From the NCBI GenBank assembly GCA_003344405.1, contig NOWV01000110.1, forward strand, positions 186,001 through 250,000: DNA of 64,000 bases, in the 5' to 3' direction. Shown piece after piece: positions 34,575 through 47,328 of this stretch; positions within the stretch are counted from its first letter, which is position 1, and each line of letters begins with the position of its first letter. The position numbers and the translations under genes were made by a program. The notes beneath the pieces were generated by a model that saw only the letters and a list, made by a program, of their open reading frames with translations, had not been told where the DNA came from and made no database searches. This DNA comes from Trichoplax sp. H2 (lineage: Eukaryota > Placozoa > Uniplacotomia > Trichoplacea).

Positions 34575-36185
34575 TCAAATTATTAGTTGTGACACCTTAG
34601 TTTTAATTTGTTTGGAGAATTTTTCCAACGCTTTTCGAACATTATCGGTGGAGGACTTTTTGTAATTAATCGCTACGTGCTGTAAGGATAAAAAATTCCT
34701 CTTAAAATGTAACGAATAAACAGCAAAGAAATAAATCAAATGACAGCCATGGGTATATTTCACGATATTAACTACTCATGAAAATCGCTTGTACTAGAAA
34801 TAAACCAAATTTACCTTCCACTTAATAGGCTCGCAGCTGTGCACACTATGATCTACAGGTAGCCCAATTTTAACTTTTTCCAATTCATGATAGCCTAATA
34901 CAACAGAATTCGCGTATGGTTCACTTTAAGAAGGGATAAATATTTTTGATTGTATGATATAGTCTACAACAATGTTATATATTTGTATGAATAAGAAATT
35001 ACGAGAATAAGGATATAACTACAATATAGCCCCAAATTTGTTAAGCTTATATATCAAAGTTGACTAACATTCTTCATAAGATGTTTTATACTGTTGAATT
35101 AGATCCATAAGCGATCTATATATTAATGGTTTATACATCAAAGTTCTTCGTCTACTTAATCCAAGAGCTCCGTATCTGCCTGAGTAATGAATCCCTAAAA
35201 CAACATGTCTGACGTTGATAAACAGGAAAGTTAATGATTAAGTTAGTTCTTAAAATTCGTCAGTTACAAGCAGCGGTTAAATTAGAAAAATTATTCGAAA
35301 AGTAATACCTGTGATGATGAGAATTAAAACATGATTTAAAGGATATAGGAAAGCGATCAAGGCCTTCTAAGCCACACGTAAAATAGCTGCAATGAAAAAA
35401 CAACGTAAGATGTAGAGATGAATAAATATACGAATAAGTACATAATATTCTCCTATTTAGTTTTATATGTGAATACTATAAACTACTAGAACTTACATGG
35501 AAAGAATTACTGCCTCTAAGCATTTAATTGGTAGCGATTCTTTAATCATATCTTTTGCAATCTCCATCAGTCTGTCAAAATGAGTAAAACATAAATCATA
35601 GCTTTGCATCCAGTTTCATTTCTTAAAATCGAAGTATGTAAATAAATTTCATCTTAAATTTAAAGTCTAATTATTACCCTGACATCGGTCTACTCTTCTT
35701 AATTTCGAAAAATTGTAAACCAGTAAAGTTGTAACTATTAAAGCAAATATCATTTCATCATGTTTAGGTCTAAGTAAGTATTAAGGTAAAGATTAGCTAT
35801 ACTGTACGAGATGTCAACAAGATCCTTACTGAAGATCAGAGATATAATTTTGAATACAAATAATTCGCTCCTCTGTTGTCATTCCCGGTGTAATTGTGGG
35901 TGCTATCGGGACAGGAACCTGATGTATATTAATTTATATGAAATTACACTTTTCTACACGTATTGAAGCTTTACGATAGTTTTAAATCATCTTTCAAAAG
36001 GCTAAGTATATTTTAAATTCTACTTTTGATAGAGATCGGTTTCCTCGGATTTGATTTTCAGCCTCTTCACCTTTTGCTGAATGGTGACGCTTGGTGTGCT
36101 TCCATAATTTGTGCCAATATTCCTGCTGTATAGGAAATCCACCGCGATTAATATAAAAATTAACGTCTTCGTCGTCACTTTCCAT
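34575..36185 (-). CDS. VASH: Vasohibin, tubulin tyrosine carboxypeptidase
   Basis: Eight exons in transcript order: 36024-36185, 35830-35918, 35678-35734, 35497-35571, 35309-35386, 35069-35208, 34815-34894, 34575-34679. They total 786 nt (261 aa) with all phases matching. Landmarks are VNFYINRGGFPI, NFTGLQFFEIKKSRP, the active-site Cys120 in LPIKCLEAVIL, His155 in RHVVLGIHYSGRYGALG and Ser172 in LSRRR. The Cys-His and His-Ser spacings (35 and 17 residues) equal those of human VASH1 (C169/H204/S221). Vasohibins, with the chaperone SVBP, remove the C-terminal Tyr of alpha-tubulin. Start ATG 36183-36185 lies just inside the first conserved exon. The model is a bare catalytic core compared with the 355-365 aa vertebrate proteins. 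A GTGTCA donor at 34,595 may lead to a longer tail. Confidence 0.95.
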
Positions 36186-37564
36186 CGAAAACTTGTGCCC
36201 TAAATAAAGCAAAAGTGTAATATCATATCTATGTCTGCTCTTACTGTGTCCAGACATGAAATTATAGTGTTTAAATTGTACAATGAATTCTTGTAGCTTA
36301 TTTGATAGAAAATTAAACTACCTATCTTTCGTTTTCGTAAAAGTAACATTTAAAATGATCTTATTACTATTAAATCACAGTATTCACTTATGCAAAATTT
36401 AGGCTTTAAACATGGAGTCATTCGAGCACTTTAGTATTGAAAGGTCATGAGGAAGATTTAGGCTGTTTAAAGAATTATTACATCCGCTATTTCATTTTGT
36501 ATAACGTTATCATAGATATCTATGGAAAGAACTTCCACTCAAACTAATGAGATCAATGCTACCTTCTACGTAGGTTAATTAAAGATATACGCTAAATCTT
36601 ATGGAAATACAACAAAATAATAGTCTTAAGGTAGCATGCTTTCAGGAAAAACTTTTTTAACAGTTAAGAAAAAGCGTGAATACTAGCACGACATGTATGA
36701 TCGTTTATTTCGAATAAATATCATCCTTAGACTTAAACAGAAAGGTTTTCAATCAATCTATAATCATTAAAGCATAATATAAAGCTATTGAATTCAATAT
36801 GAACGGTTAGATATCAAGAAGAAATTGAATGTGTGTATTTCTAACGATCAATCCTATCATTTAGCTCATTCTCTTATAACAAATGCTGAGTCGTGAATTT
36901 GGTAACTACTACTTATAGGGTCATGGGTTCTAGTAGTAAGGCTCGATGGTAAAGAGTAAGTTAACGGCACCAGTCCATAGGAGACTAATGGTGTCAAAGA
37001 TACTTTATTTAGGTATTAGAATAGTTAAATGCCATTACTGAGTAATTTAGAACCGATAGCTGTATCCCTAAAGTGAGAATGTAGGGGAATTCATTCTGAT
37101 ATCTAGCTACGTATAGAATACGTTGTCTAAGTTGCTACTGTAATATTCAGCAATAAGTTCGGTACAGAACTGTTTTAATTAGCTAACCTAGGGAGACAAT
37201 TTTATTGAGAGATAGTTCCGTAGTCGGGATAGAAATTTTACTTATTACACTTCCTTTTCGTTTTAGATATATAACAAAAATTACAATAGAATTCAAGAGT
37301 ATATGATTCACAAGAATTTGCGATATAGAGAGTATGTTTCGAACGATCAGTTCTCGATTTGTTTTATTTTCACACATCGAATACCAACTGCGGTACTACG
37401 TTACTGGTAACAAATTTAGTAATCAGCTTCTATTTCTATTTTAGCTATACGACAAAGAAGCCTATATGATTTTAAATTAATAACCACTTCTTTAAATTGT
37501 CGAAGAAAGGAAAGAAATCATCCGATTACGATAAAATATGCATTAGAAAATATTCTTTATTCCA

Positions 37565-37765
37565 TAACTTACGTCAAATTTTTCTCTGTCCCTTCCACGA
37601 TCGTGTTTGTACTTCCAATCCAATAATGAATATTTACCGTAGAATAAAAACCATCCTATAGGATGGGTTAAATTTATTCGAAACTGCTTGCCTGCGATTT
37701 GATGCCAGGAGCAGGAAACTGATTTTGGTGCTTGTATACCGTTGCGTAGATACGAGCTATTCATT
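37565..37765 (-). other. Candidate exon with good donor (unrecognised)
   Basis: On the minus strand an ATG-initiated frame of about 64 codons (MNSSYLRNGIQAPKSVSCSW, then GKQFRINLTHPIGWFLFYGK, then LLDWKYKHDRGRDREKFD) ends at a strong donor (GAC|GTAAGT). Phase 0 at the donor does not match the phase-1 entry that would continue VASH's first exon in frame, so I cannot join it to VASH. It could be the first exon of a separate gene or a VASH 5' leader. Confidence 0.35.
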
Positions 37766-37799
37766 CCGATCACACTCGGACACTCGGATAGTAGGACGG

Positions 37800-40700
37800 G
37801 TTTCCACTTCTCTAATTAGTACGCAGAAATTAAATTTATTTTTGCAAATGGTGCATTATATACCACAAATAGCAGGCACTTCTATGTAATATGCTATAAT
37901 GGAAAGATTTATTAATTCTCTATCCTGTTTTAATACAACAAATTCGTGTTTTAGCACATTACCCGCTATTCAATACTGCTTGGAATGGCAGAAAAGATAA
38001 AATAGCGGTATTAAAAACGGTATCTTAATGGTTATTTCAATTTACAATTATTTCTACATTAATAAATGATATAATAGCTTTTTAATAATTTTATCATATA
38101 AAGAAACTATTGTAGAATAACCATTAAAATAAATGGTTTTATAAACTATCTCAGTACTAAATTTCAGTGCAATAGTAATTACATTTCCTATGTTCATTGG
38201 TTCTAATACAATCTAAAGTTTCTAGAAATTACGATACGTGACAGAATTATTAGTTCAATAAAGAACATTTCTTTATTTATTTATTATGATAAATAAGTAA
38301 GTGTTTCTTTTGGTCAGTTAAAATTGCTATCCATCAAACTAAATGTAAGGATTTAATAAAAAATGATACCTAGCTCGGCATTAAATTAAGTATCCTACTA
38401 AATAGAATTATCAGATCATTTACTTTATGGTATTGGATACAGAAGTTGAAAAATGACCTTCAATCTTATCCCCTGAAGTTCTCTCAAGTTTATTGCAATA
38501 TTTGAAAAATAATTATTAAATTTGGTATCAAATTGATAGAAGTCCGTGATAAAATGTCTTCTCAAAAATACAACAAGAACTACAGTTTCTTGTAAACTTA
38601 ACTTTAAGGCATAAAATTAAGTTTATCTTCCAACTACTAAGGTCTGCCTAACTGCAACCAGACTATCTTTGGACTATCTAGCGTACAATTTAAACTATTC
38701 TCGTACAATCTTGGATCGTAATCTAAGCTATTTTGAGGCTGTACTACAAAATGATGTCTGCATGCTGGTTCTGTAGCATGTTATGCTTTCAAGACTACTT
38801 GATTTCTTCATAAATAAATGATTATGATTAAGGCCTAACTATGAATTTTGAGATACTTCTAATATAATTTTCTAAAGATAAAATATCGTTTTGGCAAGAT
38901 CAAGTACTTTATCAGCAGCTGATCCTTAACTATTATATCTACTAAATCGTAGTTCAGTTTAAGTAACGAACTCAAATGGAATCAATTTAAGTGAATGCTT
39001 GTTTAAGATATTCTTAACCAACTGACAAACTGATAGAATACTAAAACATTGCAAGGAGAGCCAATAAACCCCAGTAGTCAATTAAACTGTCTTTGACAAA
39101 GCAAACTGGAATGGATTATGGTTATAGGGTAATCTAATCCTTATCAGCATCTCATCTTCTCTACTTCTGAATTTCTTAACTACTTGTTATGAAGTGACTT
39201 TTCCTATAAAATACTTATCTTAATTTCGTCAGATAAAATGCCGTTATCGATGATGTTATACATACTTTTAATCGATAACTACATAGCTTTATAATATTGT
39301 CTATAAACCGATCATTAATGTTTACGTCGATTTACTATTGAATGAATGATTTTTTCAATAAAATTTAGGTTCAGTTAGGCCTAAGAGTGACCAGTATGGC
39401 GTTACTGTTCCTCCTGACGAATGGAGATCGTCTGCATTCCGAGTCGTAATATAGGTTAATGTCAGGGAGGACAAACCTGACTCTAGACTCGTAGAGTATA
39501 TAGTTTCTACAACAGTTCGATTTTTCTTGTTAAAAATTTCGATTTATAACACTACTACAGTATACACCACCTTTTATATGCTGCATTTAGCAGTTGGTAG
39601 TATCAAACTAAAGGATTATCATTCTGAAGTCATTTAAATTAATCTTACAATTAATCACTTAACTATAGAAAGAATTTACGGCAGATGACATGATATTATT
39701 AAAATAAACAGCAACTCTTGTCACAAATAAAATTCTGTCACACATCCAACATATACAGCATTACAATTACAAAGATGTGCATTTCCAGTTGGTTACATAC
39801 AGCAATCTCTTATCATGTTCTGTATATTGCCGTACTCAACAAAACTTACGACTTCCTAACTATAACATATTATAACCAAAGTGTCGAAGTCAAATTTACA
39901 AGATCTACTTTAATCAACAAATTAAATTAGTCTCAGTTATAAGCATTAACAGTATGTTGCAATACTTAGACTACTTTCGTGTATTTTATCTAAGACATAC
40001 ACACTGCTACAATACTTAATATAGTAGAATTCGAACTCTTCATATAAGCTGGAATGACAAGAACTGCTATCATCTTGACTATTACAGTCCAGCATTAAGC
40101 CCGACTCATCAATTAACTAAAATAGCTAGTTTAGTTACTAGGCCAACTGGCAGCCAGATGGATCAAAATTTAATTGCTCTTTCATTAATGAAATACAAAT
40201 CAATAATTAATTTTAAGTGCGTACAGCTAAATCCTATAAAAATATGTCCCTTTCATGTTGTAGATTGTGAACAGGATGTTGCTTTAAAAATGGCTTGTAC
40301 GAGATCAAGCAGTGGAAATTAAGATTGAAATAATAATATAGTTAGGCGAAAGTAAGTATCGATCCCTTTCATCTTGTAGATTGGAGGACGTCGCTTCAAA
40401 AAATAATGGCTAAAAGGAAACAATGCTCAGCAATAGAGGAATGAGAGAGTGATCAAGTAAAATGCTGGGTTAAAACACTTCATTAACCCTGGAATGAAGA
40501 AATCTACTATCGCCTCGACTATTACAGAAAGATTTTAAGCTCAAAGTCTGTCTGTTAGTTTATCCATTTCACCAAACCAATACAGTTATGAACTCCACAT
40601 ATCGACTTTCATCGAGCGTGATCTATCTATATAAAATTTAGTTCGATGATGGGACATTTTTAGGTAATAGTTTTGATGCAACAAGGCGTTAAAATGATAC

Positions 40701-43060
40701 GTTGAATGTCTCGTATCAATAGTCTAAAATGAGATCTGTTAATAGAAAGTTAATTTTACCTCTTGCTAAGCAATGTTGGCATCACACATTACATATCGTA
40801 AAAGTCTATACAGTAGTATTAGCTAATTAAATAATCATTTACGTACCATAAATGCATAAATAGTGCTTTATCACCTATTCATTTTTAGTATCATGATGAC
40901 TGCTATTTTGATGCAAGTATAAAGATGTAATGACATGTAAGCTAATATCTGCTGGCATAATTGTCTAATACAGTTATTTGTAGCCTGTGTACACTATTAC
41001 ATTGAACTAACGAATAATTGCTGAACTTCTAAACAATCAATAGCTCTTCAAACAAGTTTCAAATTTAATTACACAAAACTTCGCTTTATTTGTCAATCGA
41101 AGGTCTTCTGATTTGAGGTCTATTAGCTCCATACTAAAGAAGTTCTATTTAGCAACTGTCATTGAATACTTTGTACTGATGCTGAGTAATATTGATATTA
41201 AGTGTTTTCTTGTCTAATACAAGATAAGAAATTATTGATTAATTCACGTAAGAGAGTTAACAATTTGTGAGGACTAATTTTATTGTTGATACAATGACGT
41301 AATTAGCTAAATGCTACAAACTTTAGTTCAGTAATAATTCTTAAAATGGAAACTATGCTCATTTCACATACCCTAACCCTACAACTAACACTAATATTAC
41401 TGCTTCATAAAAAATTATCGCAATTTTAAAATTAAAAATATTTACGTGTTTGTTTAATTTTGTAATATTTATGTAGCCAACGACGAAGAAATTAATTATA
41501 TATTATATATAAAACCACTTTACTAAGCAACTTAATCTATTGACAATCAGACTTGACTCATCGAATAGAAGACTTTATCTCAAATAGAACATCATTATCT
41601 TCTACAATCTGAATCATTCTACTTAAGATATCACTACTCTTCTATTAATTTCCAGCGCCTTTAGGTGTTAGGTACAATTGCACAATTGCAGTGTTTCTTG
41701 TCATATATATCTTGTATCATAATTATATATCTGGCTAGTATTAGTCATCAACAATTTCTAATGTAATAGTTGTCAATCATTTATATTAGCTTCACGTTAA
41801 TATCTATTTGTCACAAAACAGCTTTGCAACAAGATAACGCAATATACGATCAATAAGTCAATTCCTTGAACCACGTATCAAGGAACGATATCTGCACTAT
41901 CACAAACACTTTTGCTCTACTAGCAGACTACACAAAGACTTAAACGCCTCGTATTTTACGTTAAACACTAAGTTGGAGAAATTCTCTTTATTTCACGATA
42001 TACTGCATTTATATACTACTCCTCAATAGTCCATGAGTCATAGTTAATACAATTAACATTAGAATCATTTACTGAATTAGATATTTATTATAGCTACTGC
42101 TCCCTTAATGCAGACAACAGTATTTACGAACATAGACATGTAATGACTAATACAGAATAGTCAGATTACGATATGTCCTATCACGGAACATTTCCATGAT
42201 AATTTACAGTCTACCATAAGTGAATTACAATCACAATGATTCGAACTGTAAGTAGATGATTTGCATTCCCTATTATAACTATTAATTTCAGTATGTGTAT
42301 AAGTGTCTCTGTCATAAAAAGTCAGTGCTATATTAAAACACAGTATATCCAAATTAGAAGTTAACTAAATAAGGATAGTCTAACAGAATTATCCTAACAT
42401 AGATATTTCTACTGTAATACAGTAACACTGTAGCACTATTCTTAGTGTCTAACTATATCAAATATAGCTATTAAAAAAATCAAACATAGCTATCCTTATT
42501 ATCAAATATGGCGCATCATTACTCTCTCCCTCTAAGCAAACAATCTAGTTTTTAATACCCACGGCATTCACACATCATTATGAAATAAACATCTCCCAGC
42601 GTATGAGTAAGTAGAAAAGCTACAACTTTGTTTTAATCAGCAAATTGTCGTAAAAGAATCTAAAAGATATGCACTCACAGTCAATTTAAATAGCCTCGAT
42701 AAATCAAATTATTTGAAGCTTACTCATGACATTAAAGTGTCCTACTTCTTATCCTCTCCTCGTTGTTTCCATCTAGGAATAGAGCTTGTTAACGACAAGT
42801 TTATATCACATTTTATGCGTAATAGTTTGTATAGAATATATTATGTTGGTGGATCGCGACTGATGATTAAACGGTGAAGTACGGTATTCATTCTTATGCT
42901 ATACCAAGTACTGAAAGACAGAACTGATAGCTTATAAAACTGTGCCCAATAAGATTAGACATTTTAATGCTATTACTAAATCCAAGTCAGTCTAAGACCA
43001 TAGAAATTGTTAAATTACTATCCTACTGTAGTAATAAGGCGATAGCAGTAATATAATATG
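37800..43060. other. AT-rich gene desert
   Basis: More than 5 kb without a recognisable exon, conserved motif, tRNA or long tandem array. All frames are short and lack coherent splice sites. A small inverted pair ('cctcctgac' near 39,410 and 'gtcagggagg' near 39,462) is the only structure I saw. Confidence 0.5.
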
Positions 43061-44701
43061 TTAAGAAAAAAGTTAGCGATTCTAAATTAAAGAATTCTCA
43101 CCTTGAACAGGTTTAAATTAATGTCATAATCGATCACTTAGGTTCAGGGAATTTTACCGTGGAAGCCTCGATATTACTAAATTCAATTATGAATTTAACC
43201 ATAGATGAATTACTATCACATATGATATCTACTATGCACGGTACTAAAATTACTAAATGTATGCATTTTCTATTGGTTATAGTCTATTAAACGCATATGA
43301 CACAATATATATTGCTCAACCAAAGTAACAATTACATAACAACCATTAATCACAGCCCAGATAAAGTAGTTAGAATTATAATATCTACTTTAATCAGTTA
43401 ACTAAATGATTCACTGTCGCAAACATCCAAGGTAAGTTATATTACTTTATTATTATCTATCACTCTTGAATAGTGTCACAGTCATCAAAATAACTTAGAT
43501 ATGGATGTTTAGTTTATGAATAAGATTTTGTTTTGAACTTTTAGAAGTATTAACTACTACTTTAGGAATTGTTATAGTTAGTAATAAACTAAGTTATTAT
43601 GATGTTATGATGATATAGTAATATGTTACAAGTAAATATCGAGAGCAAAGGAACTTGACAGAGCTTACTATCGAAGTAGATTTACATATGAAACTGTTTA
43701 TTACCTCGGATATCCGTATTCGATAATTCAATCGTAATAACATGTTTGTTATCGAATGTTGATAGCATAGTAAATATATTTAGAGCTGCTGAAAGAGTAT
43801 ATAAGAAGGACTGTGAACAATAGAAAGTAACTCAGGTTAAGGCTAAGTTGGATGATAGCTTTATACCGCATATTGTGTTGAGCGAGCTAGTTCTTCTTAA
43901 GGATTCCGATTACTATACCGTAGATTAGGGAACTAGTTGTGCGGATTAAAGTAAAGTTTATTATTAACGCTGTGTTTTTTCTTGTGTCGCAAGGGTAGTT
44001 GTGGCACATAAATTTTATTGAAGCTAAAATTATTTCTTTTACATTATAACAATAAATATAGAATCTAAAAGCAAACATTATTGGTAGATCAAGGACTTTC
44101 ATATTATTTTTTGAAGTGCATTATGCTTTACGTTAAACTATCAGTAGCCTGTATTATATAGAGTATTGTATTGAAATTTCTCAGACATAAAATTTATTCA
44201 ATTGCTTCAAACAATTGCCCCTGTGTTCGTTCTTATTAATTTATGCCTTCGCTATTAATTAATTCTATATCGATAACTTATTTCCCCAACTCTTACATAG
44301 CCTTTACTAACATAAATGGATTGCATGACTTTGCTATTGTCTATCGATACGCGATTATTGATTTGTGCTTCAAAGTTTTCTTTGTTTAGGTCCCTCAAAC
44401 GATATCAACAGTTATGATGCACGTTAATTTGCATGAACTGTGCACATGGTCATAATGACTAAATATGTAAGGATTTAATATCGAGTTCTGATATTATTCT
44501 GTTATCATAATAACTACAGGATAGAGTATTTTTAGATCATTACAACAAAAATTTAGCACTTATCTAGCTGCGGTATGTACTTTCCATTTAATAAATGCCT
44601 TGATTACGATAAATATATTAAATAACGCGAAATTTATTTTTTATTCTAATTTATTAGCAAGGATAACAGTTTGATTATTACAAAGTAAATAGTTAGTTCA
44701 G

Positions 44702-44721
44702 NNNNNNNNNNNNNNNNNNNN
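44702..44721. other. Assembly gap (20 N)
   Basis: Exactly 20 N, a placeholder gap immediately after the first copy of the 1.64-kb duplication. Confidence 0.99.
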
Positions 44722-44870
44722 ATAGTCATCTGTACTCTAGCATAGAGTCTCTATCACTACAGTCTATAGTTACAGCTACCAAATATCTCTTAGGATAAAT
44801 ATCTACCGTACATTATACTACACATGGCTAACAGTCTACAATCACAATACTAAGTTACATTACAAGTATA
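44722..44870. repeat. Left arm of a distant inverted repeat (about 145 bp)
   Basis: The reverse complement of this segment matches 54884-55028 with few mismatches (shared words include 'ctctagcatagagtctcta' and 'taggataaatatctaccgta'). The arms lie about 10 kb apart. Confidence 0.8.
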
Positions 44871-46864
44871 TTAAGAAAAAGTTAGCGATTCTAAATTAAA
44901 GAATTCTCACCTTGAACCGGTTTAAATTAATGTCATAATCGATCACTTAAGTTCAGGGAATTTTACCGTGGAAGCCTCGATATTACTAAATTCAATTATG
45001 AATTTAACCATAGATGAATTACTATCACATATGATATCTACTATGCACAGTACTAAAATTACTAAATGTATGCATTTTCTATTGGTTGTAGTCTATTAAA
45101 CGCGTATGACACAATATATATTGCTCAACCAAAGTAACAATTACATAACAACCATTAATCACAGCCCAGATAAAGTAGTTAGAATTATAATATCTACTTT
45201 AATCAGTTAACTAAATGATTCACTGTCGCAAATATCCAAGGTAAGTTATATTACTTTATTATTAAATATCACTCTTGCATAGTGTCACAGTCATCAAAAT
45301 AACTTAGATATGGATGTTTAGTTTATGAATAAGATATTGTTTTGAACTTTTAGAAGTATTAACTACTACTTTAGGAATTGTTATTGTTAGTAATACACTA
45401 AGTTATTATGATGTTATGATGATATAGTAATATGTTACAAGCAAGTATCGAGAGCAAAGGAACTTGACAGAGCTTACTGTCGAACTAGATTTACATATGA
45501 AACTGTTTATTACCTCGAATATCCGTATTCGATAATTCAATCGTAATAACATGTTTGTTATTGAATGTTGATAGCATAGTAAATATATTTATAACTGCTG
45601 AAAGAGTATATAAGAAGGACTGTGAACAATAGAAAGTGAATCAGGTTAAGGCTAAGTTGGATGATAGCTTTATACCGCATATTGTGTTGAGCGAGCTAGT
45701 TCTTCTTAAGGATTCCGATTACTATACCGTAGATTAGGGAAGTAGTTGTGCGGATTAAAGTAAAGTTTATTATTAACGCTGTGTTTTTTTCTTGTGTCGC
45801 AAGGGTAGTTGTGGCACATATATTTTATTGAAGCTAAAATTATTTCTTCTACAATATAACAATAAGTATAGAATCTAAAAGCAAACATTATTGGTAGATC
45901 AAGGACTTTCATATTATTTTTTGAAGCGCATTATCCTTTTCGTTAAACTATCAGTAGCCTGTATTATATAGAGCATAGTGTTCAAATTTCTTAGACATAA
46001 AATTTATTTAATTGCTTCAAACAATTGCCCCTATGTTCGTTCTTATTAATTTATGCCTTCGCTATTAATAAATTCTATCTCGATAACTTATTTCCCCAAC
46101 TCTAACATAGCCTTTACTAACATAAATAGATTGCATGACTTTGCTATTGTCTATCGATACGCGATTATTGATTTGTGCTTCAAAGTTTTCTTTGTTTAGG
46201 TCCCTCTAACGACATCAACAGTTATGATGCACGTTAATTTGCATGAACTTTGCACATGGTCGTAATGACTAAATATGTAAGGATTTAATATCGAGTTCTG
46301 ATAATATTCTGTTATCATAATAACTACAGGATAGAGTATTTTTAGATCATTTACAACAAATATTTAGCAATAATCTAGCTGTGGCATGTACTTTCCATTT
46401 AATAAGTGCCTTGATTACGATAAATATATTAAATTACGCGAAATTTATTTTTTATTCTAATTTATTAGCAAGGATAACAGTTTGATTATTACAAAGTAAA
46501 TATTCAGTTCAGTTACAATAAACTTGAGAACTTGTTATTAATTATGGTACTTTATGGACTATTGCAAATATTGCATGCTAGTAAATTTTTAGGTATTACA
46601 CAAGATGAAAACTTAAGTTAAGGACTGATTTCATAACTTGAAGTTACAACCAAGGATATTATTACTTGCAGTTTCGCCCTTCTACATCGAATAGGGTATA
46701 CGGCTTGTGTAAGAAATGTAGGAATAGTAACTTTGTTAACGTTAGCGGACATCAAACAATTCAGACCAAATAGTAATGATCTAATCTAATATTACCGATA
46801 CATGTTGCATAGATAGCGAGTATATTTATATATTGCTGGTAAAATAAAAATTAGATGTATTACT

Positions 46865-47328
46865 GCGATAGAGGGTTCGAAGAGTCAGATAATATGGTTT
46901 TAGTTGCCATGCAGAGAATTGCACAAGGAGGTTAAGAAAAGAGGATACTTTATTGTAGATAGTAGTTAGGTACAATGTGATAATTACGGTAGGTCAGCGT
47001 GGTAGCTGCCGTGGGTAAAGTGTGAATACTATCTGTGACTAATAATGCAACTTAAGAAGTCTAAAGTAGAAAACGGCATTATTTATAGCTATGGCATTAG
47101 AACACATGCAGAGAACATGATTGTGGGATTAGATACAACACATACCATAACAGATTATAGAATATCAGATGATTGTAGAAAGTAGCGAGGACAGTAATCA
47201 CTAAATGTAGTAAGCCATATTTGAATGTAGAGCGACCAGACTGTAGATATGTCTAAATATAAGATTAATACAACATGTCTATATTTAAGAGTAGAATATA
47301 GTGACAGTATAATCTAAATACACTACAA
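46865..47328. other. Segment interrupting homology between GPCR 3' flanks
   Basis: The 3' flank of this GPCR resembles that of the broken copy up to about 46,860 ('attagatgt' versus 'gttagacgtgttatttacta'). Homology resumes at the end of the coding region. The intervening 0.46 kb has no counterpart in the other two units, so it is probably an insertion. No terminal repeats were identified. Confidence 0.35.

Larger units (their letters stand above)
43061..46512. repeat. 1.64-kb direct duplication around a 20-N gap
   Basis: 43061-44701 and 44871-46512 are direct copies starting 'ttaagaaaaa(a)gttagcgatt' and ending '..gttcag'. They differ by scattered substitutions and single-base indels (a few percent by eye). 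The 20-N gap and a 149-bp unrelated piece (44722-44870) lie between. No coding signal; paralogous antisense frames at 43887-44102 and 45706-45912 are by-products. Confidence 0.85.

Noticed and set aside
41370-41380. ACCCTAACCCT, a telomere-like word
   Set aside because: Fewer than two full units and isolated in AT-rich DNA; chance is the simplest explanation.
43887-45912. Two similar 68-71 codon minus-strand frames (43887-44102 and 45706-45912)
   Set aside because: They are the same non-coding sequence seen twice in the 1.64-kb duplication. A single-base indel changes the C-terminus of one, which argues against selection for protein.
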